A stretch of DNA of 64,000 nt from Agromyces sp. Marseille-P2726 (GTDB lineage Bacteria; Actinomycetota; Actinomycetes; Actinomycetales; Microbacteriaceae). Below are positions 18,426 to 27,788 of this stretch, piece by piece. The stretch's first letter is position 1; each line of letters opens with the position of its first letter. The notes beneath the pieces were generated by a model that made no database searches, was not told the DNA's origin, and saw nothing but the letters and a program-made list of their open reading frames with translations. The translations under genes were made by a program, and so were the position numbers. The stretch spans positions 186,001 through 250,000 of the forward strand of contig NZ_CADDWM010000015.1 of the NCBI RefSeq assembly GCF_902809835.1. Reading direction: 5' to 3'.

Positions 18426-18610
18426 TGGCCAGGGATGTGGAGCACCAGTTCTGGTACAACATGCGCACCGGTGAGGTGGAGCAGGGATTCGTGTCCCCGG
18501 CGCCCGACCGGGTCGGCCCGTTCCAGACGCGCGCCGAGGCCGAGCGGGCCCTCGACGTGCTGCGCGAGAACAGCGCCAAGTGGGCCGAGGAGGACGCCGC
18601 CGAGCAGTAG
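18425..18610 (+). CDS. Small SPOR-domain-like conserved protein
   Basis: 61 residues: a conserved short actinobacterial protein beginning MARDVEHQFWYNMRTGEVEQG, with the segment VGPFQTRAEAERALDVLRENSA that recalls the end of a SPOR domain. It has no signal peptide or membrane helix. No function can be assigned; a peptidoglycan-related role would be only an analogy with SPOR domains. It is divergent from map and convergent with panB (17 nt). Confidence 0.8.
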   Translation: MARDVEHQFWYNMRTGEVEQGFVSPAPDRVGPFQTRAEAERALDVLRENSAKWAEEDAAEQ

Positions 18611-18627
18611 CCGGCCGGCTCGCGACG

Positions 18628-19521
18628 CTACTCGTAGCTGTGCTCGGCGTTCGGGTAGCTGCCCGACTCCACGTCGGTGCGCCATTGCTTCGCCGCAGCG
18701 CTGAGGGTGCCGGCCAGGTCGGCGTACTGCTTTACGAACTTCGGCACCCGCCCGATGGTGAGGCCCGCCCAGTCCGTCCACACGAGCAGCTGCCCGTCGG
18801 TGTGCGGGCCCGCGCCGACGCTGATGGTCGGGATGTCGAGGAGCTCGGTCACCTGCCTCGCCGCGTCGGCGGGCACCATTTCGAGGACGACCGCGAACGC
18901 GCCAGCGTCCTGCACGGCCTTCGCGTCGGCGAGGAGCTGCTCCACGCCCGCGCCCCGACCCTGGATGACGTGACCACCGAGGCCGTGCTCGCTCTGGGGA
19001 GTGAAGCCGATGTGCCCCATGACCGGGATGCCGGCCTGCACGATTCGGCGGATCTGCTTCTGGGAGCGTTCTCCGCCCTCGAGCTTGACGGCGTGCGCTC
19101 CGGTCTCCTTCATGAAGCGGACCGCCGTGTGCAGGGCCTCCTCGGGGCCGTTCTCGTATGAGCCGAACGGCATGTCTGCGATCACGAACGCGCGGGTCAC
19201 CGCGCCGGCCACCGCCCGTGTCAGCGGAATGAGCTCATCGATCGTCACCGGCAGCGTCGTCTCGTGGCCGAAGACGTTGTTGCCCGCGGAATCGCCGACG
19301 AGGAGGAAGTCGATGCCCGCCTCGTCGAAGATGCGGGCGGTCAGCATGTCGTAGCTCGTGAGGCCGGTGATCTTGATGCCTTCGCGCTTGGCGTTCTGGA
19401 AGTGGCGCGTGCGGACTCGCTTCGGTCCGCCGGTCGCGGATGAACCGCCGAAGGGGTTGGTCTCGCCAGCGGAGGCGGAGGCGGGGGTGGATGATGCGTC
19501 GTTGGCGGGATGCTCGGACAT
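18628..19521 (-). CDS. panB: 3-methyl-2-oxobutanoate hydroxymethyltransferase
   Basis: 297 residues. It makes ketopantoate from 2-oxoisovalerate and methylene-tetrahydrofolate in the pantothenate/CoA pathway. The (beta/alpha)8 barrel motifs are present: ITGLTSYDMLTARIFDEAGID, LLVGDSAGNNVFGH (metal-binding Asp), DMPFGSY, VKLEGG, GIPVMGHIGFTPQSEHGLGG and SVGAGPHTDGQLLVW. The ~35-residue Ser/Ala-rich N-terminal extension is unusual but poorly conserved in the family. ATG 19521 is preferred over a GTG/TTG upstream; CAGACT lies 6 nt before it. Confidence 0.95.
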   Translation of the reverse strand: MSEHPANDASSTPASASAGETNPFGGSSATGGPKRVRTRHFQNAKREGIKITGLTSYDMLTARIFDEAGIDFLLVGDSAGNNVFGHETTLPVTIDELIPLTRAVAGAVTRAFVIADMPFGSYENGPEEALHTAVRFMKETGAHAVKLEGGERSQKQIRRIVQAGIPVMGHIGFTPQSEHGLGGHVIQGRGAGVEQLLADAKAVQDAGAFAVVLEMVPADAARQVTELLDIPTISVGAGPHTDGQLLVWTDWAGLTIGRVPKFVKQYADLAGTLSAAAKQWRTDVESGSYPNAEHSYE

Positions 19522-19607
19522 GCCGCAAGTCTGGCACACGCGGCATCCGGGCTCGGCGCCCCGGCCACCCCCGAGCCGCTACCCTGAGAGGGCGAGAGAG
19601 GGTGTGG

Positions 19608-20945
19608 ATGGATAAGCAGCGCGACTTCGTTCTCCGGACCATCGAGGAGCGAGGAGTCAAGTTCGTCAGGCTCTGGTTCACCGATGTCGTCGGCACCCTG
19701 AAGTCGGTGGCGATCGCTCCCGCCGAGGTCGAGGGCGCCTTCACCGAGGGCATCGGGTTCGACGGGTCCGCGATCGAGGGACTCAGCCGCACCTACGAGT
19801 CCGACCTGCTCGCGTTCCCCGACCCGGGCACGTTCCAGACGCTTCCGTGGCGCGGCGACGTCGATCCCACGGGCCGCATGTTCTGCGACATCACGACTCC
19901 CGACGGAGAGCCGGCCGTGGCAGACCCGCGCAACGTGCTGAAGCGAACCCTCGCGCGAGCCGCCGACCAGGGGTTCACCTTCTACACGCATCCCGAGATC
20001 GAGTTCTACCTGCTGCGGTCCTCCAAGTTCGGCGAAGACGGTCCTGTTCCGGTCGACTCGGCGGGCTACTTCGACAACGTGCCGGGCGGTACGGCCCACG
20101 ACTTCCGACGCCGGTCGGTGCGAATGCTGGAAGACCTCGGCATCTCGGTCGAGTTCAGCCACCACGAGGCAGGTCCGGGCCAGAACGAGATCGACCTGCG
20201 CTACGCCGACGCGCTCACGACGGCCGACAACATCATGACCTTCCGCACCGTGGTGAAGGAGGTGGCGATCGAGGAGGGTGTCTACGCAACATTCATGCCG
20301 AAGCCGTTCTCGCAGTATCCCGGCAGCGGCATGCACACGCACCTCTCGCTCTTCGAGGGTGACACCAACGCGTTCTACGAGCCCGGCGCCCAGTACCAGC
20401 TGTCGAAGATCGGCCGGCGATTCATCGCAGGCCTGCTTCGGCACGCGAACGAGATCTCGGCGGTCACGAACCAGTTCGTGAACTCGTACAAGCGCCTCTG
20501 GGGGGGTGACGAGGCGCCGAGCTTCATCTGCTGGGGCCACAACAACCGCTCCGCGCTCGTTCGCGTTCCCCTGTACAAGCCCAACAAGGGGCAGAGCGCA
20601 CGAGTCGAGTACCGCGCCATCGACTCGGCGGCGAACCCGTATCTCGCCTTCTCGCTCCTGCTCGCCGCCGGCATGAAGGGCGTTCAGGAGGGCTACGAAC
20701 TGCCGCCCGAGGCCGAAGATGACGTCTGGGCCCTGACCGACAGCGAACGCCGCGCACTCGGCTTCAGCCCGCTGCCGGCCAGCCTCGACCACGCCATCGA
20801 GTTCATGGAGGAATCGGAGCTCGTCGCCGAGACGCTCGGCGAGCAGGTGTTCAACTACGTGCTCGCGAACAAGCGAGCCGAATGGCGCGAGTACCGCGCC
20901 CAGGTGACGCCGTTCGAGCTGCAGCGCAACCTCGAGATCCTCTGA
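19608..20945 (+). CDS. glnA2: Glutamine synthetase, GlnA2 type
   Basis: 445 residues, the short actinobacterial glutamine synthetase paralog. ATP- and metal-binding motifs are visible: FDGSAIEGLSR, HPEIEFYLLR, HHEAGPGQNEID, MPKPFSQYPGSGMHTHLS, NSYKRLWGG and ARVEYRAIDSAANPYLAFSLLLAAGMKG. The C-terminal adenylylation loop of GlnA is altered (no NLY[DE]LPPEE). GlnA2 proteins may act as glutamine synthetases or on other amines. It is followed after 10 nt by glnE. GTG codons lie just before ATG 19608; a GAGAGAGG stretch upstream is the ribosome site. Confidence 0.93.
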   Translation: MDKQRDFVLRTIEERGVKFVRLWFTDVVGTLKSVAIAPAEVEGAFTEGIGFDGSAIEGLSRTYESDLLAFPDPGTFQTLPWRGDVDPTGRMFCDITTPDGEPAVADPRNVLKRTLARAADQGFTFYTHPEIEFYLLRSSKFGEDGPVPVDSAGYFDNVPGGTAHDFRRRSVRMLEDLGISVEFSHHEAGPGQNEIDLRYADALTTADNIMTFRTVVKEVAIEEGVYATFMPKPFSQYPGSGMHTHLSLFEGDTNAFYEPGAQYQLSKIGRRFIAGLLRHANEISAVTNQFVNSYKRLWGGDEAPSFICWGHNNRSALVRVPLYKPNKGQSARVEYRAIDSAANPYLAFSLLLAAGMKGVQEGYELPPEAEDDVWALTDSERRALGFSPLPASLDHAIEFMEESELVAETLGEQVFNYVLANKRAEWREYRAQVTPFELQRNLEIL

Positions 20946-20955
20946 CCGCATCCCG

Positions 20956-23900
20956 ATGTCACGGCCGGCGCAGTCCCTCGGACGACTCGCACGCGCGGGG
21001 TTCGCGAACCTGGAGCGTGCCGCACAGGAACTGGAGGCGCTCGCGGCAGAGACCGGTGTCGACGAAGACCAGCTCCGCGCCGCGTTCGCCTCGGCCGGCG
21101 ACCCCGACGAAGCGCTGGCAGCGGTTCGGCGGATCGTAGAACGCGCGCCGCTCGAGGCCGCCGCGGTGCTGGCGCATCCGGCCTCCGCCGAGCGCATGGC
21201 GCTGCTGCTCGGGGCGTCGCGCGGATTCGCCGACTTCCTCGCGAGGCATCCCTCCGAGGTCGCCATGTTCCAGCAGGTGCCGACTCCGCCGCTCACGACC
21301 GACGACGCCCGCGCAGCGCTCCTGGCCGCGATCGACGACCTCGACGATCTCGATCGTCCCGATCGCAGCCGAGCCGACTCCTCCGAGGCGGCCGCCGCCG
21401 CAATCCGCGTCCGGTATCGGCGGCTGTTGGCCGCGATCGCCGTGTACGACCTCACTCGGCCCGACGCGATCGATGCCGTCGACACCGTCGCGTTGGGCCT
21501 GGCCGACCTGGCCGGTGCCACCCTCGATGCGGCGATCGAGGCCGCTCGACGCATTGTCTCGCGTCAGGAGGACGAGGGGGCGGCTCCGGGCCGGTATCCC
21601 GAAGCCGAGGTGCGTGCGACGCGCCTGGCCGTCATCGGCATGGGCAAGGCGGGTGCACGCGAGCTCAACTACGTCAGCGACGTCGACGTGATCTTCGTGG
21701 CGGAATCGGTCGATGAAGCCGTGGTGTCGACACCACGTGCGCTCGACATCGCGACGCGGCTCGCCGTCGTCGCGATGCGCGTGATCTCCGAGCCGGGGAT
21801 CGAGCCGCCCCTCTGGGAGGTCGATCCCAACCTCCGGCCCGAGGGGAAGGACGGGGCACTCGTCCGCACGCTGGAATCGCATTTGCAGTATTACGACCGG
21901 TGGGCGAAGAGCTGGGAGTTCCAGGCACTGCTGAAGGCGCGTCCGATCGCCGGAGACCTCGAGCTCGGGACGCGATACGTCGCGGGCATCGCCCCCAAGG
22001 TGTGGGCGAGTTCGGGTCGAGACGGATTCGTCGAATCGGTGCAGCGCATGCGCGAGCGAGTGACCGAGCACATCCCCGCCGGCGAGGTCGACCTGCAACT
22101 GAAGCTCGGCCCCGGCGGACTGCGCGACATCGAGTTCACCGTGCAGCTCCTCCAGCTCGTGCACGGCGCGACCGATCCATCCATTCGGCAGTCCGGCACC
22201 CTTCCGGCGCTGGCGGCACTGGCGGAGCACGGATACGTGGGACGCGAGGAAGCGGCGAAGTTCGCGCGCGACTACCGGATCCTCCGCGTGCTCGAGCATC
22301 GGCTGCAGCTCGACCGGCTCCGGCGCACGCACCTCATGCCCGGTGGGCAGGCCGAGCTGCGCACGCTGGCCCGCTCATCGGGATTGGCCCGAACCGCCGA
22401 CGAGCTCACCGCCCTGTGGCAGTCGACCAGGCAGCGAGTCCGCGGCCTGCATGAACGGCTCTTCTATCGGCCCCTGCTCTCCGCCGTGGCCGCACTGCCC
22501 GCCAGCGACCTCGAACTCACGAGCGAGCAGGCGGAGGCGCGGCTCGCGGCGATCGGATTCCGCGACCCCCGAGGCGCGCTCGCGCACATCGCGGCCCTCA
22601 CGGCAGGGGTGTCGAGGCGTGCCACCATCCAGCGCCACCTCATGCCCGTGCTCATCGGCTGGTTCGCGGATGGCGCCGACCCCGATTACGGCCTGCTCGC
22701 GTTCCGGCGCGTGAGCGATGCACTCGGCGGGACGCACTGGTACCTCGGGCTGCTCCGCGACTCGTCGGATGCGGCACTGCGGTTGACGCGCGTGCTGTCG
22801 GGCTCTCGCTTCGTGGGTGAGCTGTTGGAGCGGATCCCCGAGGCAGTCGCGTGGCTCGGCGACCTCGATGAGTTGCGGCCGCGGTCGCTCGAGGCCCTCG
22901 ACGACGAGAAGCGGGCCGTGCTCGGACGCCACGGCTCAGCTGATGCCGCAGCGAACGTGTTCCGCGCCATCCGACGCCGCGAGGTGCTCCGGCTCGCGCT
23001 CTCGGCGATCCTCGACGTCTGCAGTCCCGAGGAGCTCGGCCACGGACTCTCGGATGTCGCGCAGAGCCACATCGCGGGACTGCTGGCCGCGATCCGAAGT
23101 GACGAAACCGACGTGATCGAGTTCGCCGTCATCGGCATGGGTCGCTTCGGCGGTCGCGAGCTGGGCATCGCGTCGGACGCCGACGTCATCTACGTCTACC
23201 GTCCCGTGGACGAGGGCACGGAGAAGGCCCAGGCACGCGCCCTTCGCATCGTTTCCGAGCTGAAGCGCCTGAGCGACGACACACGACTGCCGTTCGAACT
23301 CGACGCAGACCTCCGACCCGAGGGTCGGAACGGGCCGGTCGCCCGGTCGCTCGAGGCGTACCGCGCCTACTACGCCAGGTGGGCCCTCACGTGGGAGGCT
23401 CAGGCGTTGCTGCGGGCCCGGCCCGTCGCCGGAGACGAGTCCCTCGTGCGCGACTTCATGGAACTCGCCGACGCGGTGCGCTATCCCGATCAGATCTCGG
23501 AGCGGGACATCCGCGAGGTGAAGCGCATCAAGGCCCGCGTCGAGAACGAGCGGTTGCCGCAGGGCGCCGATCCGACGCGACATCTCAAACTCGGCCGGGG
23601 CTCGTTGTCGGATGTCGAATGGTTCGTGCAGCTCGTGCAGCTCGAGCACGGCGCCGCCGAGCCGGCGCTGCGCACGCCGTCCACGCTCGAGGCATTGGCG
23701 GCTGCCGTCGACCACGGGTACATCTCGGGAACGGATGCCGCGACGCTGCGCGCAGCGTGGGTGTTCGCGTCGCGCGCACGGTCGGCACTCACGCTGTGGC
23801 TCGACCGCACGACCGACGTGCTGCCGGTCGAGCGCTCCCAACTCGAGGGCGTCGCACGCATCATGGGATACCCGCCCGGATCGGCGACGCGCCTCGAAGA

Positions 23901-23991
23901 CGACTATCTGCAGGTCACCAGGCGGGCGCGCACCGTGTTCGAGCGCGGCTTCTACGGCGTCGAGCCGCGTCGCGAGCCGACGACCAGCTGA
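20956..23991 (+). CDS. glnE: Bifunctional glutamine synthetase adenylyltransferase/deadenylylase
   Basis: 1011 residues, full length for GlnE. It switches GlnA off by adenylylating its tyrosine and on again by removing AMP. Two nucleotidyltransferase domains are visible, each with a DxD pair: D242-V-D244 in ELNYVSDVDVIFV and D741-A-D743 in GIASDADVIYVYR. Each is followed by the linked helical domain (KLGPGGLRDIEFTVQLLQL and KLGRGSLSDVEWFVQLVQL). The target tyrosine is present in GlnA encoded at 24900-26324. It lies 10 nt downstream of glnA2. Confidence 0.97.
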   Translation: MSRPAQSLGRLARAGFANLERAAQELEALAAETGVDEDQLRAAFASAGDPDEALAAVRRIVERAPLEAAAVLAHPASAERMALLLGASRGFADFLARHPSEVAMFQQVPTPPLTTDDARAALLAAIDDLDDLDRPDRSRADSSEAAAAAIRVRYRRLLAAIAVYDLTRPDAIDAVDTVALGLADLAGATLDAAIEAARRIVSRQEDEGAAPGRYPEAEVRATRLAVIGMGKAGARELNYVSDVDVIFVAESVDEAVVSTPRALDIATRLAVVAMRVISEPGIEPPLWEVDPNLRPEGKDGALVRTLESHLQYYDRWAKSWEFQALLKARPIAGDLELGTRYVAGIAPKVWASSGRDGFVESVQRMRERVTEHIPAGEVDLQLKLGPGGLRDIEFTVQLLQLVHGATDPSIRQSGTLPALAALAEHGYVGREEAAKFARDYRILRVLEHRLQLDRLRRTHLMPGGQAELRTLARSSGLARTADELTALWQSTRQRVRGLHERLFYRPLLSAVAALPASDLELTSEQAEARLAAIGFRDPRGALAHIAALTAGVSRRATIQRHLMPVLIGWFADGADPDYGLLAFRRVSDALGGTHWYLGLLRDSSDAALRLTRVLSGSRFVGELLERIPEAVAWLGDLDELRPRSLEALDDEKRAVLGRHGSADAAANVFRAIRRREVLRLALSAILDVCSPEELGHGLSDVAQSHIAGLLAAIRSDETDVIEFAVIGMGRFGGRELGIASDADVIYVYRPVDEGTEKAQARALRIVSELKRLSDDTRLPFELDADLRPEGRNGPVARSLEAYRAYYARWALTWEAQALLRARPVAGDESLVRDFMELADAVRYPDQISERDIREVKRIKARVENERLPQGADPTRHLKLGRGSLSDVEWFVQLVQLEHGAAEPALRTPSTLEALAAAVDHGYISGTDAATLRAAWVFASRARSALTLWLDRTTDVLPVERSQLEGVARIMGYPPGSATRLEDDYLQVTRRARTVFERGFYGVEPRREPTTS

Positions 23992-24016
23992 CGTCAGGCG
24001 AGAAGGAGGTCGAATC

Positions 24017-24772
24017 GTGGACACCGTCATCCTGCTTCCGGGCATCGTCCTGCCGGCGACGGAGGCGTACACCGGCCTCCTCCAGTCCTTGAGCGGAGCT
24101 GCCGATGCGATCGCCAAGGAGCTCGAGGTGTACGCCGGCGATGAGCCGCCACCCGGATACGGGCTCGAGACCGAGATCACCGGTGTCCTCGACGTGATCG
24201 ATCGACGGGGGAACGATCGCGTCCATCTCGTCGGGTACTCCGCCGGCGGCGCGGTGGCCTTCGCGTTCACCACGCGGCATCCCGACCGTGTCTCGAGCCT
24301 CGCCCTGCTCGAGCCCGCCTGGCTCGGCAACGCGGGAATTGGGCCCGGTGAACGACGGGTGCGGGAGGCCTTCGCCCGTGCGGCCACCTTGCCACCTGAT
24401 CAGATGCTCGCGGAGTTCACCCGCCTCCAGCTGGCGCCTGGCGTCGAACCACCCGCCCCACCCCCGGGACCGCCTCCCGCCTGGATGCGGAAGCGGCCCG
24501 GAGGCATTCGGGCGATCCTTCGTGCGTTCGACGAGGGGGATGCGGAACTGGACGTCCTCGGCGGCTCGGGAGTGCCGGTCTACTACGCCCTCGGCAGCCG
24601 GAGCAATCCCGAGTACTTCGGCGAGATGGCGGCGCGCTGCCGATCGGGGCTTCCCGACGTCACCGTCGAGGTGTTCGACGAACGTCACCACTTCGATCCA
24701 CCGCACCGCGTGGAGCCCGACCGCCTCGCCAGGTCCCTGCGAGCGTGGTGGCGGTCGCACCCGCGCGGCTGA
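24017..24772 (+). CDS. Alpha/beta hydrolase
   Basis: 251 residues. The nucleophile elbow is GYSAGG (RVHLVGYSAGGAVAFAF, about residues 72-88) and a catalytic His is likely in DERHHFDPPHR near the C-terminus. GTG 24017 has a perfect AGAAGGAGGT site nearby. A proline-rich loop (EPPAPPPGPPPAWM) lies in the cap region. The substrate is unknown. It follows glnE by 25 nt, so it may be co-transcribed with it although no functional link is apparent. Confidence 0.85.
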   Translation: MDTVILLPGIVLPATEAYTGLLQSLSGAADAIAKELEVYAGDEPPPGYGLETEITGVLDVIDRRGNDRVHLVGYSAGGAVAFAFTTRHPDRVSSLALLEPAWLGNAGIGPGERRVREAFARAATLPPDQMLAEFTRLQLAPGVEPPAPPPGPPPAWMRKRPGGIRAILRAFDEGDAELDVLGGSGVPVYYALGSRSNPEYFGEMAARCRSGLPDVTVEVFDERHHFDPPHRVEPDRLARSLRAWWRSHPRG

Positions 24773-24899
24773 GATCGCGGGCGCGGGTCGCAAGGTCCCT
24801 GGAAGCTAGGGCTTGCGGTCGCGGGTTGCGCTCACGCTACTCGGCCGCGAGGCTGAACGCGAGGAATACTCGCCTCTCGTCCGGCACCGCGGAACTGGG

Positions 24900-26324
<1,425 letters not shown>

Positions 26325-26397
26325 GTAACGGAATCTCCAAGGGGGGCGGGATCGGACCGACGGGCGCGGCCGGCGGTTAGCACGCTAGCGAGCCGCG

Positions 26398-26435
26398 ATT
26401 TCCCGGCCGTGACGCCAATGTTTCGGCCATGTTAC
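26398..26435 (-). promoter_or_regulatory. GlnR box upstream of glnA
   Basis: Read on the minus strand: GTAAC, 6 nt, GAAAC, 6 nt, GTCAC, 6 nt, GAAAT (26435 to 26398). This is the full two-site gTnAc-n6-GaAAc-n6 pattern known for GlnR in Streptomyces and mycobacteria. A possible -10 TAGCGT follows at 26387-26382. Confidence 0.8.
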
Positions 26436-26451
26436 GTGCAGTCCGCGTCGG

Positions 26452-26457
26452 TAGACT
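26452..26457 (+). promoter_or_regulatory. -10 element of a predicted leaderless promoter (RDD gene)
   Basis: TAGACT is followed after 6 nt by GTG 26464. The -35 region would overlap the GlnR box of the divergent glnA. Confidence 0.5.
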
Positions 26458-26463
26458 CGACGC

Positions 26464-26898
26464 GTGCCTGACGCGACTCCCGAAACCACCGGCGGCCTCC
26501 GACCCAACCGGTGGCCGGGGGATCGGCTCGGGTTGCCCGAGGCCGGGCAGGGTTCCGTGGGCCGTGTGGGGCGCCGCATCGCGGCACTCGTGATCGACTG
26601 GGCGGCAGCCATGCTCATCGCCATGCTCTTCGCACCGTACGACTCGTCGGTCTACTCATGGATCACGCTCGGCATCTTCGCGCTCATGCAGGTGCTCTTC
26701 ATCCCGACGATCGGCGGCAGCATCGGCCATCGCCTGCTCGGGCTGCGGGTGGTGCCGATCACGGGCGGCTGGGTCGGCCCCTGGCGGCCCATCGTGCGCA
26801 CGCTGCTGCTCGTCATCGTGATCCCAGCGCTCATCTGGGATGCCGACCAGCGGGGCTTCCACGACAAGGCGGCCGGCACCGTGCTCCTGCGCTCCTGA
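26464..26898 (+). CDS. RDD family membrane protein
   Basis: 144 residues. The RDD signature is present: GRVGRRIAALVIDWAAAML (Arg-Asp pair within the first membrane helix), a second helix in ITLGIFALMQVLFI, then GGSIGHRLLGLRVV and a third helix around LLLVIVIPALIWDADQRGFHDKAAGTVLL. RDD proteins are often linked to ion or small-molecule transport or are fused to other domains; no specific role can be read here. It is divergent from glnA with 139 nt between starts and convergent with the DUF4191 gene (15 nt). Confidence 0.88.
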   Translation: MPDATPETTGGLRPNRWPGDRLGLPEAGQGSVGRVGRRIAALVIDWAAAMLIAMLFAPYDSSVYSWITLGIFALMQVLFIPTIGGSIGHRLLGLRVVPITGGWVGPWRPIVRTLLLVIVIPALIWDADQRGFHDKAAGTVLLRS

Positions 26899-26913
26899 GG
26901 GCTCCTGCTGAGG

Positions 26914-27627
26914 TCAGCGCATCTTGCCCCGCTGCGGGCGAACCTTCAGCGGGTCGATGCCCTTCGGAATCGGCAGCGGTGTCTGCAGGGAGTTCAGGCG
27001 GTTCGACACGGCCAGCACCTCGGGCTTGGTGAGGGTGCGCTTCGTCTTGCGGAGCGTCGCCGGAAGGCGGTGCAGCTCGACGGAGCCCTCTTCGTGGCCC
27101 ACCGTGATGAGCGTGATCGGAACGTTGGGAAGCACCCGGGCGACCTTGCGCTGCTCGTCGTTGAGCATGCGCTTCGTCCGCGTGGCCGGACCCTCGCTGA
27201 TGAGGGCGACACCGCCACGCCCGACCGCGCGGTAGACGGCGTCTTGAGTCTTGCCGTTCACCGCGATGGGCATCTCGTTGCCGACCCAGCCGCCCCGCAG
27301 GCCGCTGCGGAGCACGGCCCCCACCGCGCCCGGCTGGCCGTCGATCTGCGAGTAGGCCGCCCGTTCAGCTCGGCGGCCGAGGATGACGAGCGCGACGAGG
27401 ATGCCGGCGAGCACGCCCGCGATGACCCAGAGGGCGATCGTGAGGCCATTGCCATCGCCGAGCCACAGGGCGAGCCCCAGGCCGACGAGCACCGGAGCGA
27501 GGAAACCGAGGAGCATGAGCCACTGCGAGCTCGGGTCGTAGCGGCGAGTCATCTGGAAGACCTGCCACATCTGCTTGATGCGGCCGGGCTCCTTGGGGGA
27601 GGACGACTTGTCCTTGGTGCGTGCCAT
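26914..27627 (-). CDS. DUF4191 domain-containing membrane protein
   Basis: 237 residues. A short basic N-terminus (MARTKDKSSSPKEPGRIKQMW) is followed by two membrane helices at about 36-56 and 63-85. A cytoplasmic domain with GGWVGNEMPIAVN, GRGGVALISEGP and RKVARVLPNVPI follows, ending in a basic tail KVRPQRGKMR. This is the actinobacterial DUF4191 family, of unknown function. A TATCCT hexamer (27640-27635) 7 nt before ATG 27627 suggests a leaderless mRNA. Confidence 0.88.
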   Translation of the reverse strand: MARTKDKSSSPKEPGRIKQMWQVFQMTRRYDPSSQWLMLLGFLAPVLVGLGLALWLGDGNGLTIALWVIAGVLAGILVALVILGRRAERAAYSQIDGQPGAVGAVLRSGLRGGWVGNEMPIAVNGKTQDAVYRAVGRGGVALISEGPATRTKRMLNDEQRKVARVLPNVPITLITVGHEEGSVELHRLPATLRKTKRTLTKPEVLAVSNRLNSLQTPLPIPKGIDPLKVRPQRGKMR

Positions 27628-27634
27628 GGACTCA

Positions 27635-27640
27635 AGGATA
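27635..27640 (-). promoter_or_regulatory. -10 element of a predicted leaderless promoter (DUF4191 gene)
   Basis: TATCCT on the minus strand ends 7 nt before ATG 27627. Confidence 0.45.
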
Positions 27641-27788
27641 CCGGCGTGGCCACCCCGCCTCCGACCGCGTTCACCGAGGGCGGAGGCGGCGATCCGACTC
27701 GTCCTCGACAGGGCGCGCTTCCAATCGCAACTTCCACCGAGCACACGTCCGGGGGATGGCAATCCAGGTGGATTGGAAAGCTCCAACC

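Noticed and set aside
24773..24899. Small gene or terminator between the hydrolase and glnA
   Set aside because: I found no start with a ribosome site and no strong perfect hairpin; nothing supportable is visible.
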